Source: Rhinopithecus roxellana (taxonomy: Eukaryota; Chordata; Mammalia; Primates; Cercopithecidae). From it: a DNA stretch of 64,000 nt. The notes beneath the pieces were generated by a model. That model did no database searches. It was not told where the DNA came from and saw only the letters and a program-made list of their open reading frames with translations. Shown here in pieces: positions 35,722 to 47,840 of the stretch (position 1 is its first letter; each line of letters opens with the position of its first letter). The position numbers and the translations under genes are program-made. The DNA lies in assembly GCF_007565055.1 (NCBI RefSeq), contig NC_044557.1, positions 143,418,993 to 143,482,992 of the forward strand, written 5' to 3'.

Positions 35722-36404
35722 TTATGTTGGGGGTATTTAGATACACAAATACTATTGTGTCACAGTTGCCTCATGATGCATTTCTCAGAACATATTCCTC
35801 TCATTACGTGACTGTAATATTAAAAGGAAGGCTTGAGGCACTTTTTCATGTACTTATGTGTTCTATAATTACCTGTGGTTAAGCATCCCTTTAATTTTTT
35901 GCCTGTCGGGCTGATTCTCATTTCGTCCTGCTCCCTGCTCCTTAACCCTGTGCACAGGCCCGTGCCACTGAGTAGTCCTGATCTGTGCTAGTGAGCCAGG
36001 CACACTGCATCTGAACATGAGTCTACGCAGGATGTGACAATTGTCTCTTATTACTCAGCACCCCTGCCAGCTTGAACCCATGCCCAGGCGAGGATGCCTC
36101 AGTTGGTCTTGCCAACTGCGGGAAATTCTTGCACACTCTCTCTACTTCTCTCTCATCCCTTCTTCCTCCTCTTCCTTTTCTCTCCCTCAGAAAATCCCCA
36201 CTCCTGTATGAAGAGAGGAATCCTGCAGCCAACGCTGGGCACGCCCTAATGACCTGGATCCTAGGTGTTGATAATGATTGTTCCTTATTATAAGCAGATA
36301 ACAAACTGCTGAGAACCTGCGCTGCTGCCCTTTGTGCAATGCTGAGCCTTCTCAGCTGCTCTGTGGGCTGATGAGGTCTTTGTCCAACCCCATTGCTTTT
36401 CTAG

Positions 36405-36615
36405 TGCGAAAATCCAAAGCAGCTGATGAGAAGAGACGTTCCTTGGCTAAACAAGCACGAGAAGACTACAAGAGGTTATCCCTTGGGGCCCAGAAAGGAC
36501 GAGGTGGTGAGAGGCTGCAAAGCCCCCTGCGTGTTCCACAGAAACCAAAAAGACCTCCCCTTCCACCCAAGCCTCAGTTCCTAAACCCAGCGGCGTATCC
36601 TCAAAAATCTCTTAG
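36405..36615 (+). CDS. SH2D4A: SH2D4A internal coding exon, residues 236-306
   Basis: 211-nt exon, phase 1 in, 2 out. Acceptor attgcttttctag, donor ttag|gtaaga. It encodes RKSKAADEKRRSLAKQARED..., the end of the charged helical region, then a Gly/Arg patch (GRGGER) and a proline-rich stretch with RPPLPPKP (about residues 276-283), which looks like an SH3-domain ligand. As I recall, human has PERPPLPPKP where this sequence has PKRPPLPPKP, adding a positive charge. It ends AAYPQKSL plus two bases of Arg. No stop or shift. Confidence 0.97.
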
Positions 36616-37990
36616 GTAAGAAGCCACACAGATGGGTTTAGGCATAAGTATTGCAATGGGCTTTGAATAAGTGTTGAAATTAAAGGCAAATTGTATGAGC
36701 TGCCATGGGGTGTGGAGGGCCAACTGGCGGCCTGTGTAAGCAGCTCAGGCTCATGTCTAAGCCTTCTTCCTGGGTTATCTGGTCGGGCATTCCTCCCCTT
36801 CTTAGCTGTCAAATGTCCATAGCTGCTACACTTAGTATACACAGTGAAATAGTGAAGCTGTGCATGGAGTGAGAGAATTTCCCATGCCCCTACCCACCGC
36901 TTCCCTTTCACCCCCCAGAGGCTGCCAGTGAGCCAGTGAGGGGACAACAGGAAACAAGTGGGGTTTCACTAATGCCCAAGATCACCCCTTAGTCAAAGAT
37001 TATCAAAGTAGGAATGCAAAGGCTTGCTGACTTTCACATGGTCAGTAGGACATTTTCACTGCCAAGGATTGAAGGTTTGATGGTAATTCTCATTCTGGGA
37101 TACATAGCCCAGTTCATCTTTTGAGAATTCGGAAAGGCTCCTTTTTTTAATGAATTGTCTATTTGGTGGTGGTGATACCATTGTCTCCTAGGCTATGGAA
37201 GAATTAGGAAGAACCATTTGTTCTGGAAAAACTGCAGAAAAGTGCAATGATGCTATTACAGAAACCCCCATCCCTGCTGTTTGCTGATTATAATTTTTTT
37301 TTCTGGTATTGATCTTATTTTTAACATCCTAGTATTTAGAAAGAAGTATTAAAATCAAATTTTGATTGAAAGAAACAGAATTGTCTAAACCTTTGCCTTC
37401 TGAAATAAAAACTAAAAAAAAACAACTGGAAATACTTCTCTATTTAAGATTATGGAGAAATGAAAAACAAGAGTCTGCCCCTGCTTGGAGTCATAGTTAT
37501 CTTCAAGGTTTTCTTTAAACAGGAATGATCACCTCAGGAGAAACACAAAGGCAGACCTTCTTTACTATAATTATTTCTACTTACCCTACTGGAAAGTTCC
37601 GTTTTGGGAAATGGGGACCAACATGGAACTCAGTGGAGTAAGTGGAAATAATTACAGTAAAGACCATGATCTCCAAAGTGATGGTTTCGGTAATGATTCT
37701 TTTCTTATCGACAACAAAGCAAGAAATGTAGTCAGGAAATAGGAGTCTCCTTAATTGTGTGAAAAGGTGACAAAGGTGCACACGGCCCTCTAAGTGCTGG
37801 TGTTTGTCTGTGTGCACGTTGGCGACACAGCCTCAGCAGGGATGTTTTTGCAGCTAACTCCTGTTCTCCATCTCTTCCAAGGGTAGCATGGAAACGACTT
37901 GTAGATAGATGTCCCTTTCCCACAGCATTCTGAAGCACAGTATATTTGATTGACAGCAATGAAGGTGGTCTTTAAAAAAGAGCAATTCCT

Positions 37991-38298
37991 GGCCAGGCGC
38001 GGTGGCTCGCGCCTGCAATCCCAGCACTTTGGGAGGCTGAGGCAGGTGGATCACGAGGTCAGGAGATGGAGACCATCCTGGCTAACATGGTGAAACCCCG
38101 TCTCTACTAAAAAATACAAAAAATTAGCCGGGCGTGGTGTTGGGTGCCTGTAGTCCCAGCTACTCGGGAGGCTCAGGCAGGAGAATGGTGGGAACCTGGG
38201 AGGCGGAGCTTGCAATGAGCCGAGATCGCGCCACTGCACTCCAGCCTGGGCGACAGAGCGAGATTCTGTCTCAAAAAATAAAAATAAAAATAAAAAAC
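37991..38298 (+). mobile_element. AluY, sense, downstream of exon
   Basis: Nearly intact sense AluY with tail (aaaat)n. Flanks agcaattcct (37981-37990) and ggcaattcct. Opposite in orientation to the Alu upstream of the 36405-36615 exon. Confidence 0.95.
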
Positions 38299-39163
38299 GG
38301 CAATTCCTGTTTTTAGCTGTGCTCAGCTCATTTTTTCCAACTTAAGACAATGCAGGAAGTGCTTTTTGTGAGTCAGACTGGGTGGTTTTAGGGCTGGAAC
38401 TTGACACAGGGATGGCAGAGGTCACCTCGGAGCCACCCCAGGAAAAGACAAGAGACCAGCCCCTCCAGTGTCTGTGGAGTTTTGCTCGATCTCCAAGGAC
38501 TTCCCAAAAAAGAGCCTAATTTGGAAGCTAGTAAGAGAATGTATAATATAACTTCATATGTGTGCAGTGTCTGCCTCCCAGGGGAGTCAAATATTATAGG
38601 ATATTTTCTCCAAAAGGCTCTGAAAATCATTAGGGATAATATATGCACATACATGCATATGTACATCTATATATGTATATCTGACAGTATGTCACACATA
38701 ACTCAGAAGCACATGTTATAAAAAGCATAAAGAACCGTTAAGTTAGTTAATTACAAGAAATTCTAGTAGTTCATCCAAACGATTGTGGTGGTTGTGTTTC
38801 GTAAATTGTATTTTGTTTTTAATTGACACACAATAATTGTACATATTTATGGGATTCAGTGTGATGTTTTGATACATATATACATTGTGTAATGATCAAA
38901 TCAGGATAACTTCCATAGCCATCATCTCAAACACTTGTCATTTCTTTGTGGTGAGAACATTCAAAATCCTATCTTTTGGCTGTTTTGAAGTATGTAGTAC
39001 ATTACTGTTGACTGTGTTCACCTTGCTGTGCAGTAGAGCAGCAGAACTTATTTCTGCTGTATCACTGTAACTTTGCGCCAGTTGACCAACCTCTCCTCAT
39101 TTACCATCCCCCCTGCTCTCTCCAGCCTCTGCTAACCACTGTTCTATTCTATAAGATCAACCT

Positions 39164-39420
39164 GGCCAGGTGTGGTGGCTTAAGCCTGTAATCCCAGCAC
39201 TTAGGGAGGCCAAGGTGGGTGGATCATGAGGTCAGGAGTTCGAGCCCAGCCTGACCAACATGGTGAAACCCCGTATTTACTAAAAATACAAAAATTAGCC
39301 TGGTGCGGCGTGCACCTGTAATCCTAGCTACCCTGGAGGCTGAGGCAGGAAAATCACTTGAACCCAGGAGGCAAAGGCTGCCTTGATGACAGAGCGAGAC
39401 TGTCTCAACAACAACAAAAA
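39164..39420 (+). mobile_element. Alu (AluS-like), internally deleted, in L1
   Basis: Sense Alu missing part of the right arm. Flanks aagatcaacct and agatcaacctt mark insertion into the L1 3' UTR. Confidence 0.94.
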
Positions 39421-39513
39421 AGATCAACCTTTTTGATTCCACATATGAGTGAGGTCATGCAGTGTTTGTCCTTCTGTGTTTGGCTTATTTCACTTAACAT
39501 CATGTCCTCTAGG

Positions 39514-40030
39514 TTCATCCATTTTGTTGCAAATGACAGGACATTATTCTTTTTATGGATCTTTTGTTCCCTTTAATTTTTTGAGAAACTTCATACTGTT
39601 GTTTATAATGGTATGCTAACTTATATTCCTACCATCAGGCAATGAGAGTTCTCCTTTCTGCAGATTCTCGCCAGCATTTTTTTATTGCAAATGACAGGAT
39701 ATTATACTTTTTATGTCTGAATAATATTCCATTGTGTATATACACCACATTTTCTTGATTCATTCATTATTGGACACTTAGGTTGATTTCGTATCTTGGC
39801 TATTGTGAATAGTGCTGCAATAAACATGGGAGTGCAAATGTCTCTTTGACATACTGATTTCATTTCCATTTGACATACACCCAGTAGTGGGATTATTGGA
39901 GCTTTTGTTCCACTTTGAATTTTTTTGAGAAAGTTCATCCCGTTGTCTATAATAGTATACTAATTTATATTTCTACCAACAGGCTATGAGAGTTCTCCCT
40001 TCTCTGGATTCTCACCAGTATTTGTTTTTT
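39514..40030. repeat. Internal direct duplication within the old L1
   Basis: Blocks 'ttgcaaatgacaggacatta' (39526) and 'ttgcaaatgacaggatatta' (39684) recur. The 'ttttttgagaaacttcat' to 'gattctcgccagca' stretch (39576-39677) is repeated at about 39918-40020. The first copy lacks about 190 bp present in the second. Confidence 0.8.
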
Positions 40031-40405
40031 GTTTGTCTTTTTGATAACCAATAATACAAAACTGGGCAAGGTGATATTGTGGTTTTGATGTGCATTTCCC
40101 TGATTAGTGGTATTGAGCATTTTTTTCATATACTTGTTGGTCATTCTTATGTCTTCTTTTGAGGCATGCCTACTGAGGTTTTTTCTTATTTGGATTATTT
40201 CTTCTTTTGCTATTGAGTTTGAGTTCCTATACTGATGCTTTGTCAGATACAGTTTATGAATATTTTCTCCCTTTCTGTAACTTGTCTCTTTACTCTGTTG
40301 ATTGTTTCCTTTGCTGCAAGAGAATCTTTTTTAGCTTGATATAATCCCATGTGTTTGTTTTTCTTTGGTTGCCTGTGCTTTTGAGGTGTTATTTTTTAAA
40401 AATCT

Positions 40406-40550
40406 GGGGCTAGGCATGGTGGCTTACACCTATAATCCCAGTACTTTGGGAGGCTGGGATGGGAGGACTGCTTGAGGCCAGGAGTTTGAGATAAGCCTGA
40501 GCAACACAGGGAGACACTCATCTCTCTGAACAAATTAAAAAAAAAAAAAA
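40406..40550 (+). mobile_element. Half Alu (left monomer)
   Basis: Contains only the left Alu arm ('ggcatggtggcttacaccta' to 'cctgagcaacacagggagac') and an A-tail. Either FLAM-like or truncated Alu. Flanked by aaaatc on both sides. Confidence 0.85.
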
Positions 40551-41608
40551 TCCTTGCTCAGACTGATGTCCTGAAGGGTTTCCCCGATATTTTCTTCTGG
40601 TAGCTTCATGGTCTCGTACATTCAAGTCTTTAATCCATTTTGAGCTGATTTTTACCTAGCGAGAGTAGGTAGTTTCATTCTTATACATGTCACTATCTAG
40701 TTTTCTCAATACCATTTATTGAAGAGACTGTCCTTCCTCCAGTATGTGTTCTTGGTGCTTTTGTTGAAAATCAGTTGACTGTAAATGCATGCATTTATTT
40801 CTCTATTCTGTTTCATTGTTTATGTGTGTGTTTTTATGCCAGTACCATGCTGTTTTGATTACTATAGATTTGTAGTATATTTTAAAGTCATTTACTATGA
40901 TGCCTCCCAGCTTTGTTCCTTATGCTACAAATTGCTCTGGCAATTTGTAGTAGTCTTTTCTGGTTGCATACAAATTTTTAAAGTTTTTTTCTATTTCTGT
41001 GAAAAGTATCATTGGTATTTTGAAAGGAATCACATTGAATCAGATCTTTTTGGGTAGTACATCCATTTTGACGATATTAATTTTTCTAATCCATGGACAT
41101 GGGATGTCTATTTCTTTGTTTCCTTTCATTACTGTTTTATAGTTTTTCTTATAAAGACATTTCACCTCCTTGGTTAAATTTATTCCTAGTTATTTTATTT
41201 TATTATAAATAAAATTGCTTTTTTTGTTTGTTTGTTTTGCTAGTCCATTGTTGATGTATAGAGATGCTACTGATTTTTGTAAGTTTATTTTATGTACTAC
41301 AATTTCGCTGAATTTTATCAGGACTGAGTTTTTTGGTGGAGGTTTTCGGGTTTTCTGTATGTAAGATCAGGTCGTCTGCAAACAGACAATTTGAGTTCCT
41401 CTTTTCCAATTTGGATGTGTTCAGTGCTTTCTCTTGACTCATTCCTGTGACTAGGACTTTCAGTACTATGTTGAATAAAAGTGATGAAAGTGGACATTCT
41501 TGTTTTGTTCCAGGTTTTAAAGGAAAAACTTTCCATTTTTCCTCTTTCAGCATGTAAACTGTGATTTTGTCATATATGACCTGTATTGGGTTGAGGTACA
41601 TTCCTTCT

Positions 41609-41902
41609 TTTTTTTTTGGAGACGGAGTCTCGCTCTGTCTCCCAGGCTGGAGTGCAGTGGCACGATCTCGGCTCACTGCAAGCTCCGCCTCCCGGGTTCA
41701 CGCCATTCTCCTGCCTCAGCCTCCCGAGTAGCTGGGACTACAGGCGCCCGCCACCTTGCCCGGCTAGTTTTTTGTATTTTTTTTAATAGAGACGGGGTTT
41801 CACCGTGTTAGCCAGGATGGTCTCGATCTCCTGACCTCGTGATCCGCCCGTCTCGGCCTCCCAAAGTGCTGGGATTACAGGCTTGAGCCACCGCGCCCGG
41901 CC
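41609..41902 (-). mobile_element. AluY, Old World monkey type, perfect 17-bp target duplication
   Basis: Nearly consensus antisense AluY ('cggctagttttttgtat', 'cgtctcggcctcc', 'aggcttgagccaccgcgccc'). tgaggtacattccttct is at 41592-41608 and 41903-41919 without a change. Recent insertion into the old L1. Confidence 0.97.
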
Positions 41903-42621
41903 TGAGGTACATTCCTTCTATACCTAATGTGTTTAAAGGTTTTTATCATGAAAGGATATTGAATTTTAGTAAATGCTTTACCTGTGTCTATTGAGATGAT
42001 CTTGTGGTCTTTGTCTTTTATTCTGTTAATGTGATGTGTCATGTTCATTGATTTGTTTATGTTGAACCATCCTTGCATCCCTGAGATGAATTTCCCTTGA
42101 TCATGGTGAATGATGTTTTTGACATGCTGTTGGATTTGGTTTGCTGGTATTTTGTTGTGGATTTTTGTATTTGTGTTCATCACCATCAGGAATATCGGCC
42201 TCTAGATTTCTTTTTTGTTGTCTCTGTCTGGTTTCGATATCAAGGTAATGCTGACTTCATAGAATGAGTTTGGAAGAATTCCTCCAACTTCAGTTTTTTG
42301 GAATAGTTTGAGAAGAATTGGTATTAGTATTTCCTTAAATGATTGATAGGATTTGGTAGCGAAATCTATCAGGTCCTGGGGTTTTTTTGATAGGATACTT
42401 TATTAATGATTCAATCTCGTTAGTCATTATTGGTCTGTTGTCTTTTTCTTCATGATTGAATTTTGCTAGGTTGTATGTGTCCAGGAATTTATTTACTTCC
42501 AAGTTTTCCATTTTGTTGACATATAGTTGTTTATGATAGTCTCTAGTGATCTTTTTATTTCTGTGGTATCAGTTGTGATGTGTCCTTTTTCATCTCTGAT
42601 TTTGAGTCATCTCTTTTTCTT

Positions 42622-42909
42622 TTTTTTGAGACAGAGTCTCGCTCTGTTGCCCAGGCTGGGGTGCAGTGGCCGGATCTCAGCTCACTGCAAGCTCCGCCTC
42701 CCAGGTTTAGGCCATTCTCTTGCCTCAGCCTCCAGAGTAGCTGGGACTACAGGCGCCCGCCACCTTGCCTGGCTAGTTTTTTGGATTTTTTAGTAGAGAC
42801 GGGGTTTCACCGTGTTAGCCAGGATGGTCTCGATCTCCTGACCTTGTGATCCGCCCGTCTCGGCCTCCCAAAGTGCTGGGATTACAGGCTTGAGCCACTG
42901 CACCTGGCC
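42622..42909 (-). mobile_element. AluY, Old World monkey type, perfect 19-bp target duplication
   Basis: Antisense AluY with the same lineage signature. gagtcatctctttttcttt is at 42604-42622 and 42910-42928; the last bases merge with the T-rich tail. Recent insertion into the old L1. Confidence 0.96.
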
Positions 42910-45900
42910 GAGTCATCTCTTTTTCTTTGTGTAGCTAAATGTTTGTCGATTAAAACCAACTCTTCATTTCATTTGTATTTCTTATGGTTCTTTAGTCTCT
43001 ATTTTATCTATATTTGCTCTGACCTTTATTATATTTCCTTCAACCAATGTTGTGTCAAGTTTGTTCTTGTTTTTCTAGTTCTTGTGGTTCGACAATAAAT
43101 ACTTATTTGAGATCTTTCTACTTTTTTGATATATGTGTTTATTGGAATAAACATCACTCGTAGAACTGCTTTTGCTGTATCCCATAGGATTTGGTATGTT
43201 GTTTCCATTTTCATTCGTCTCAAGAAAATTTTTGGTTTTTGAAATTTATTTATTGACCCATTGGTTGTTCAGGAGCATGTTTAATTTCCACGTATTTGTT
43301 TCTAGTTTTCCTCCTATTACTGATTTCTTTGTAAGTTTTAACTTAAAACAATTTAAGAATTGTTTTATGGCCTAACATATTCCTGTAGAGTATTCTATTT
43401 GCTGTTGAGATACTGTGTATTCTGCAGCTGGTTGACAGAATAGTCTGTAAATGTCTGTTAGGCACCTTCTAGAGTGTGGTTTAATTGTTGATTTTCTGTT
43501 GGTATGATCTGTTCATTGTTAAAAGTGGGGTGTTGAAGTCCTCTACTATTGTTGTATTGCAGTCTTTCTCCCAATTTAGGTCTATTAATATCTACTTTCT
43601 AAATTTAAGTGCTTTTATGTTAATTGAGTACATATATATTTATAACTGTTCTTGCTGTATTGAACTCTTTATCATTGTATACTGGCCTTCTTTGTCTCTT
43701 CTTACAGTTTTCAGCTTCAGGTCTATTTTATATGATATAAATATAGCTACCCCTGTTGTCTTTTGGTTTCCATTTGCATACAACCTTTTTTTCCCCATTC
43801 TTTCCCTTTCGGACTATGCATGTCCTTACAGGTGAAGTTAACCCCTTGTAGGCAACATATAATTTGGTCTTGTTTTATTTTTATCTAGCCACTCTATGCC
43901 TTTTAATTGGAGAATTTATCCATTGATATTCAAGGTAATTTTTGATGCGTAAGGGTTTACTATTGCTATTTTCTTTCTTATTTTCTAGTTATTCTGTAGA
44001 TCCTTTCTTCTTTTATGGTCTTTGCTGTTAGGCACTTTTCTCTAGTAGTACGTTTTGGTCCCTTGCTTTGTATTTCTGGTGTATCTGTTACAGGTTTTTG
44101 CTTTGTGGTTACTATAAGACTTACAGAAAACTTCCTATAGTTATAACAAGTTATTTTAGAGACTTACAAACTTAACTTTGTGAAGGAAAGAAACAAAAAC
44201 ACTGTATACTTTACCTCCATTCTCTCCTTGCATTTTGTATTTTTGATGTGATGATTTACATTTTTATATTACGTATCTGAAATTATTGAAGTTATTTTTG
44301 GTAGTTCACTTTTTAGTCTCATATTGAAGATACAAGTGGTTTACACATCATGATGATAGTATTAGAACAAAAATCATGGTAGCATCCTGTTTATGTTTGA
44401 AGAACTATTTTTTAGCATTTCTTATAGGACATGTCTGGTAGTGGTAAATTCCCTCAGCTTCTGTTTGTCTGGAACAATCTTTATCTCTCCTTTTCTGAAG
44501 GAATACTTTGCTGTGTGCAGTATTCTTGGTTGCATTTTTTTTTTCCTTCAGTGCTCAGCATGTATCATCTCGCTTCTTTCTGGCCTGTAAGGTTTCTTCT
44601 GAGAAGTCTGCTATCGAGTATATTGGATCTGTCTTATATGTTATTTGTTTCTGTAGCTGCTTTTAGGATCCTGTATTTGTCTTTGCACTCTGAGGGTTTT
44701 ATTATAGTATGTCTTGGGGTATTCCTATGTAGGTTGAATCTGATTGGTGACCTTTGACCTTCTTATGCTTGGCTATTAATTTTTTTCCAGGTTTGGAAAG
44801 TTTTCTGTTATTTCTTGGCATAAGCTTTTAACGCCTTTGTCTTCCTGAATTCCCTCTTTAATAACTCCAATATTTGCTCTTTTGATGTTGTCCCACAGAC
44901 CCCAGAAGCTTTCTTCATGTCATTCTTTTCTATGATCTGTGTATTTTCAAATAGCCTGTCTTCTGGCTCATTAATTATTTCTTCCATTTGATCAGGTGTG
45001 CTGCTGAAACCCTCTATTGCATTTTTCATTGTATTTATTGCCTTTTTCAGCTCCAGGATTTGATTTTTTAAAATTACTTCAGTCTTTCTGCTAAATTTCC
45101 CTGATACATTTTTGAATTGACTCTCTGTTCCTTCTTGAAGTTTGTTAAGCTTCCTTAAAACAGCTATTTTGAATTGTTTCAGAGATCACACATCTCTCTG
45201 ACTTTAGGCTCAACCTCTGGTATCTTATTTTCTGCACTTGGTGAGGTCATATTTTCTTGAATCTTCTTGATGCTTGTGTATGTGTGACAATATCTGCACA
45301 TTTAAGGATTAGGCTTTTATTCCACTCTCCACAGCCTGGCTTTATTTGTGCCTGTCTTACAGAGGCCCTTCCAGAAATTCTAAGCCGACTGATGTTTCCT
45401 GAGCCTGTGACCAATGCAGCCATCTCAGCACTAGAGGGCGCTCGAAGCCCAGGCTTGCTGCCAGTCTCCCAAGGGCTCTATGATTTACACAGCTCTCCTT
45501 GATGGACCTGAGGAAGAACTCAAGGAGGGTACAAGGGCTGTGTAGGGAAGCTGGTCAGGGACTCCAGTACAGAAGACTGTTTTAATGACCCAGACAAGTG
45601 TGTCTCCTAGTGGATCCCTGCAGGGAATGGGTAGTTCCTTGACTTCAGTGAGAGGGGATGGAGCTGATACTGGACCCCCTCAGTATTTGTTTATGGAAGG
45701 TGGCTGGAGAGCCCATCTCATTGGCTCAAATAGATGCTTGTCTCCCAGCAGGTGCCTCTACAGACAGGATAGTTCACTGACTGCAGTGGTGGTTGTGTTG
45801 TGTTTAAATTGAATTCTGCTCAAAATTAGTAGGCTGTTGAGTAGGACTTGGAAGTCTGTTTATTACGTTGCAAGGTTATTCTTTGTAGTAGAAATTGACT

Positions 45901-46011
45901 TACATCCTAGAAATCAAGTTCTGCTACTGAATCTGTTTCAGAATGATTCTGCTACCTGTATCTTTGTCTTACCAAACTTCAAATACTCTTCTTCCTTTTA
46001 CTTTATAGTTC

Positions 46012-46036
46012 TTTCTTTCTTTCTTTCTTTTTTTAG
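46012..46036. repeat. (CTTT)n microsatellite
   Basis: About five tttc units followed by a T run. Confidence 0.85.
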
Positions 46037-46477
46037 CAGAACTAAATGTCATCAAAGGGTGGAAAAGGAGAAAGCAAGTCAGGGAGGTTAGTGGAAAGAG
46101 AAAGAAGAGTAAACAAAATAATGCAAACATTAGGAAAGAAATCTGTCTTACTGCATTTGATTTCTTTTGTTTGCAAATACATGCTTTCCAGCAAAATGTG
46201 CTGGGGTAAAAGTGTATTTTACTTTTTAGTGCTTATTTTTTCAGATGTTAATTGAAAGTTAATGAAGCTTCTAACTCCTATACAAATGAATTTAAATCTA
46301 TGTGTTAACACAGCAGTGGATCATTCCCATAACTAGCCCTTTAAGACTGGAAGGACAAGTGACAGATTTATATTCCTTCCTCTTCTGCCCTTGAGGAGGT
46401 GTATAATGGTGGTGTGTAGGGGGTCCAGCCTCCTGTTAGCTGAGGTCATTGAATTAGATCTTGAAATGTATGTAATT

Positions 46478-46660
46478 ATCTCTCCCTCCCATTCTCTCTC
46501 CCTCCCATTCTCTCTCCCTCCCATTGTCTCTCTCACACACACACACACACGCACACGTATATATATTTGCATGTGTATATATTTGTATGTATAAAGCACC
46601 TCTGGTGTCTGTAGACATGCATGTATATATATGCATATCTATGTGTGTGTGTATACGTAT
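46478..46660. repeat. 16-bp tandem repeat plus (CA)n and (TA/TG)n tract
   Basis: Three near-perfect copies of tctctctccctcccat (46478-46527), then (ca)n at 46533-46556, then alternating ta/tg sequence to about 46660. The tract ends about 70 nt before the exon at 46729. Confidence 0.9.
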
Positions 46661-46728
46661 ATATGACTTTTGAGGGCATTATTTTCAAATTAGTTAAATC
46701 TAACTTGAAAAACTTTTATAAATAACAG

Positions 46729-46859
46729 AAATCAGGGAGTGGTGAGGACAGTGTCCAGCTCTGCCCAAGAGGACATCATCCGGTGGTTTAAAGAGGAGCA
46801 GCTACCACTTCGAGCAGGCTACCAGAAAGCTTCAGACACCATAGCCCCCTGGTTCCATG
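46729..46859 (+). CDS. SH2D4A: SH2D4A internal coding exon, residues 306-350, SH2 entry
   Basis: 131-nt exon, phase 2 in, 1 out. Acceptor cttttataaataacag is A-rich with a weak pyrimidine tract. Donor atg|gtgagt is strong. It encodes NQGVVRTVSSSAQEDIIRWF... to TIAPWFH and the first base of Gly. IIRWFKEEQLPLRAGY is the SH2D4-type helix before the domain, and WFHG is the opening strand of the SH2 domain, which binds phosphotyrosine. The phosphotyrosine-binding Arg lies in the next exon, outside the window. Intact. Confidence 0.97.
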
Positions 46860-47840
46860 GTGAGTGCAGAGATTTCCTCAATGGTGTTTCGTCTCAGGGC
46901 GGATGAAGCTGTGCTAATCCACCAGGAAGACAGAATAAAAGCTTCCATTTATCGGTGCTGCCCAAAAAGAGTCTTTCAGATTATTTTCACAAAGCAGTGT
47001 TTCAAAGACGTCTCAGTAAGCTGCATTCTCATGACTGTTTAGAAGGCAGTCAGCATTCATGGGCACTGTATTCACTGTGGGATAGATTTATCGCCACAAA
47101 TGAAACCCGTAGGGCGGGAGGGAAAAGTGGTATTCCTGGTGACTTACCACTCGGTTGTTTGATTGCAACTTCCATCAAATGGCCACATTTTCCTTCCACC
47201 GAGGGAGACACAGTTATGGGGGTGGGAAGGTGCTGGATAGGACAGTGGCTGAGCAACCTTGAACAAATCATTGTTTTTTTCTGTAGGAAACCAATTTATC
47301 TAAGTCTCATTTTCCCCGTCTGTTAAATGAAGGAGTTGAACTTTGTGATCTTGTAAGTGAAAACTGGCTTTGATCCCTTGTTTCCAGTATGTAGTTGAGT
47401 GTGCAACATAGGTGGTTGGATCCTGAGCAGATACCAGTTAGTAAACATTTTCTGTATTTGACTAAAGAAACTTGATTCAAGCCCCTCTTCCACCCAGCGG
47501 ATACTTCACAGACCTCTCTGTTTCCTGGATCTCAAGAGAAGTGAGTGGCTTCTTGCCTCAGTTGACTTCCATAAGGTCCATGGTTGAATTGGACTGATTG
47601 GCTATGTAGACAACAAAAGGTGCTTTAAAACAAAAATACGGTCCCCTCCCAGACTCTGTTTGTCCTCAGGATGTCTTGGTTTGAATTATGTTTAAGACAT
47701 CTTTCCTTGAAGTAGCATCATCTCACACATAAATATACCACAAAAAGTAAACTCCCAAACACATAGCATGGGAAACTTTCTAAAAGGAGTAGTTATTTGT
47801 GATAGGCTTTCTCCGAAAGGGCTGCTTGTGCGGTCAGAAT

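Larger units (their letters stand above)
34763..35814 (+). mobile_element. MER2/Tigger DNA transposon with nested Alus
   Basis: Left end 'agttatgcactgtataatga', then 'ttggtcaatgatgagtcgca'. Right end 'catgatgcatttctcagaac' and 'ctcattacgtgactg'. This is the MER2 (TcMar-Tigger) layout with degraded inverted ends, and the middle is interrupted by Alus at 34819-35188 and 35425-35721. Ancient and nonautonomous. Confidence 0.75.
33679..36404 (+). other. SH2D4A: SH2D4A intron, 2.7 kb
   Basis: Begins gtgagt and ends attgcttttctag. It holds the MER2/Tigger element with two Alus (34763-35814). Nothing is recognised in 33680-34760 or 35820-36400. Confidence 0.94.
38808..45830 (-). mobile_element. Old, nearly full-length LINE-1 (L1M/L1PB-age), antisense
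   Basis: 3' UTR at 38808-39600 (complement of 'aattgacacacaataattgt'). ORF2-derived sequence runs from about 39700 to beyond 43900, with remnants of the reverse transcriptase, for example the FADD box on the minus strand near 41370-41390. ORF1-like sequence lies at about 44400-45100 and a GC-richer 5' UTR-like part at about 45250-45830. Many stops and shifts; no function retained. Interrupted by Alu pieces at 39164-39420, 40406-40550, 41609-41902 and 42622-42909. The 5' end and subfamily are uncertain. Confidence 0.85.
36616..46728 (+). other. SH2D4A: SH2D4A intron, 10.1 kb
   Basis: Begins gtaaga and ends ataacag. Nothing is recognised in 36616-37990 or 38300-38800. Then come an antisense old L1 (38808-45830) with nested Alus, and simple repeats before the next exon (46016-46660). 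Confidence 0.94.
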
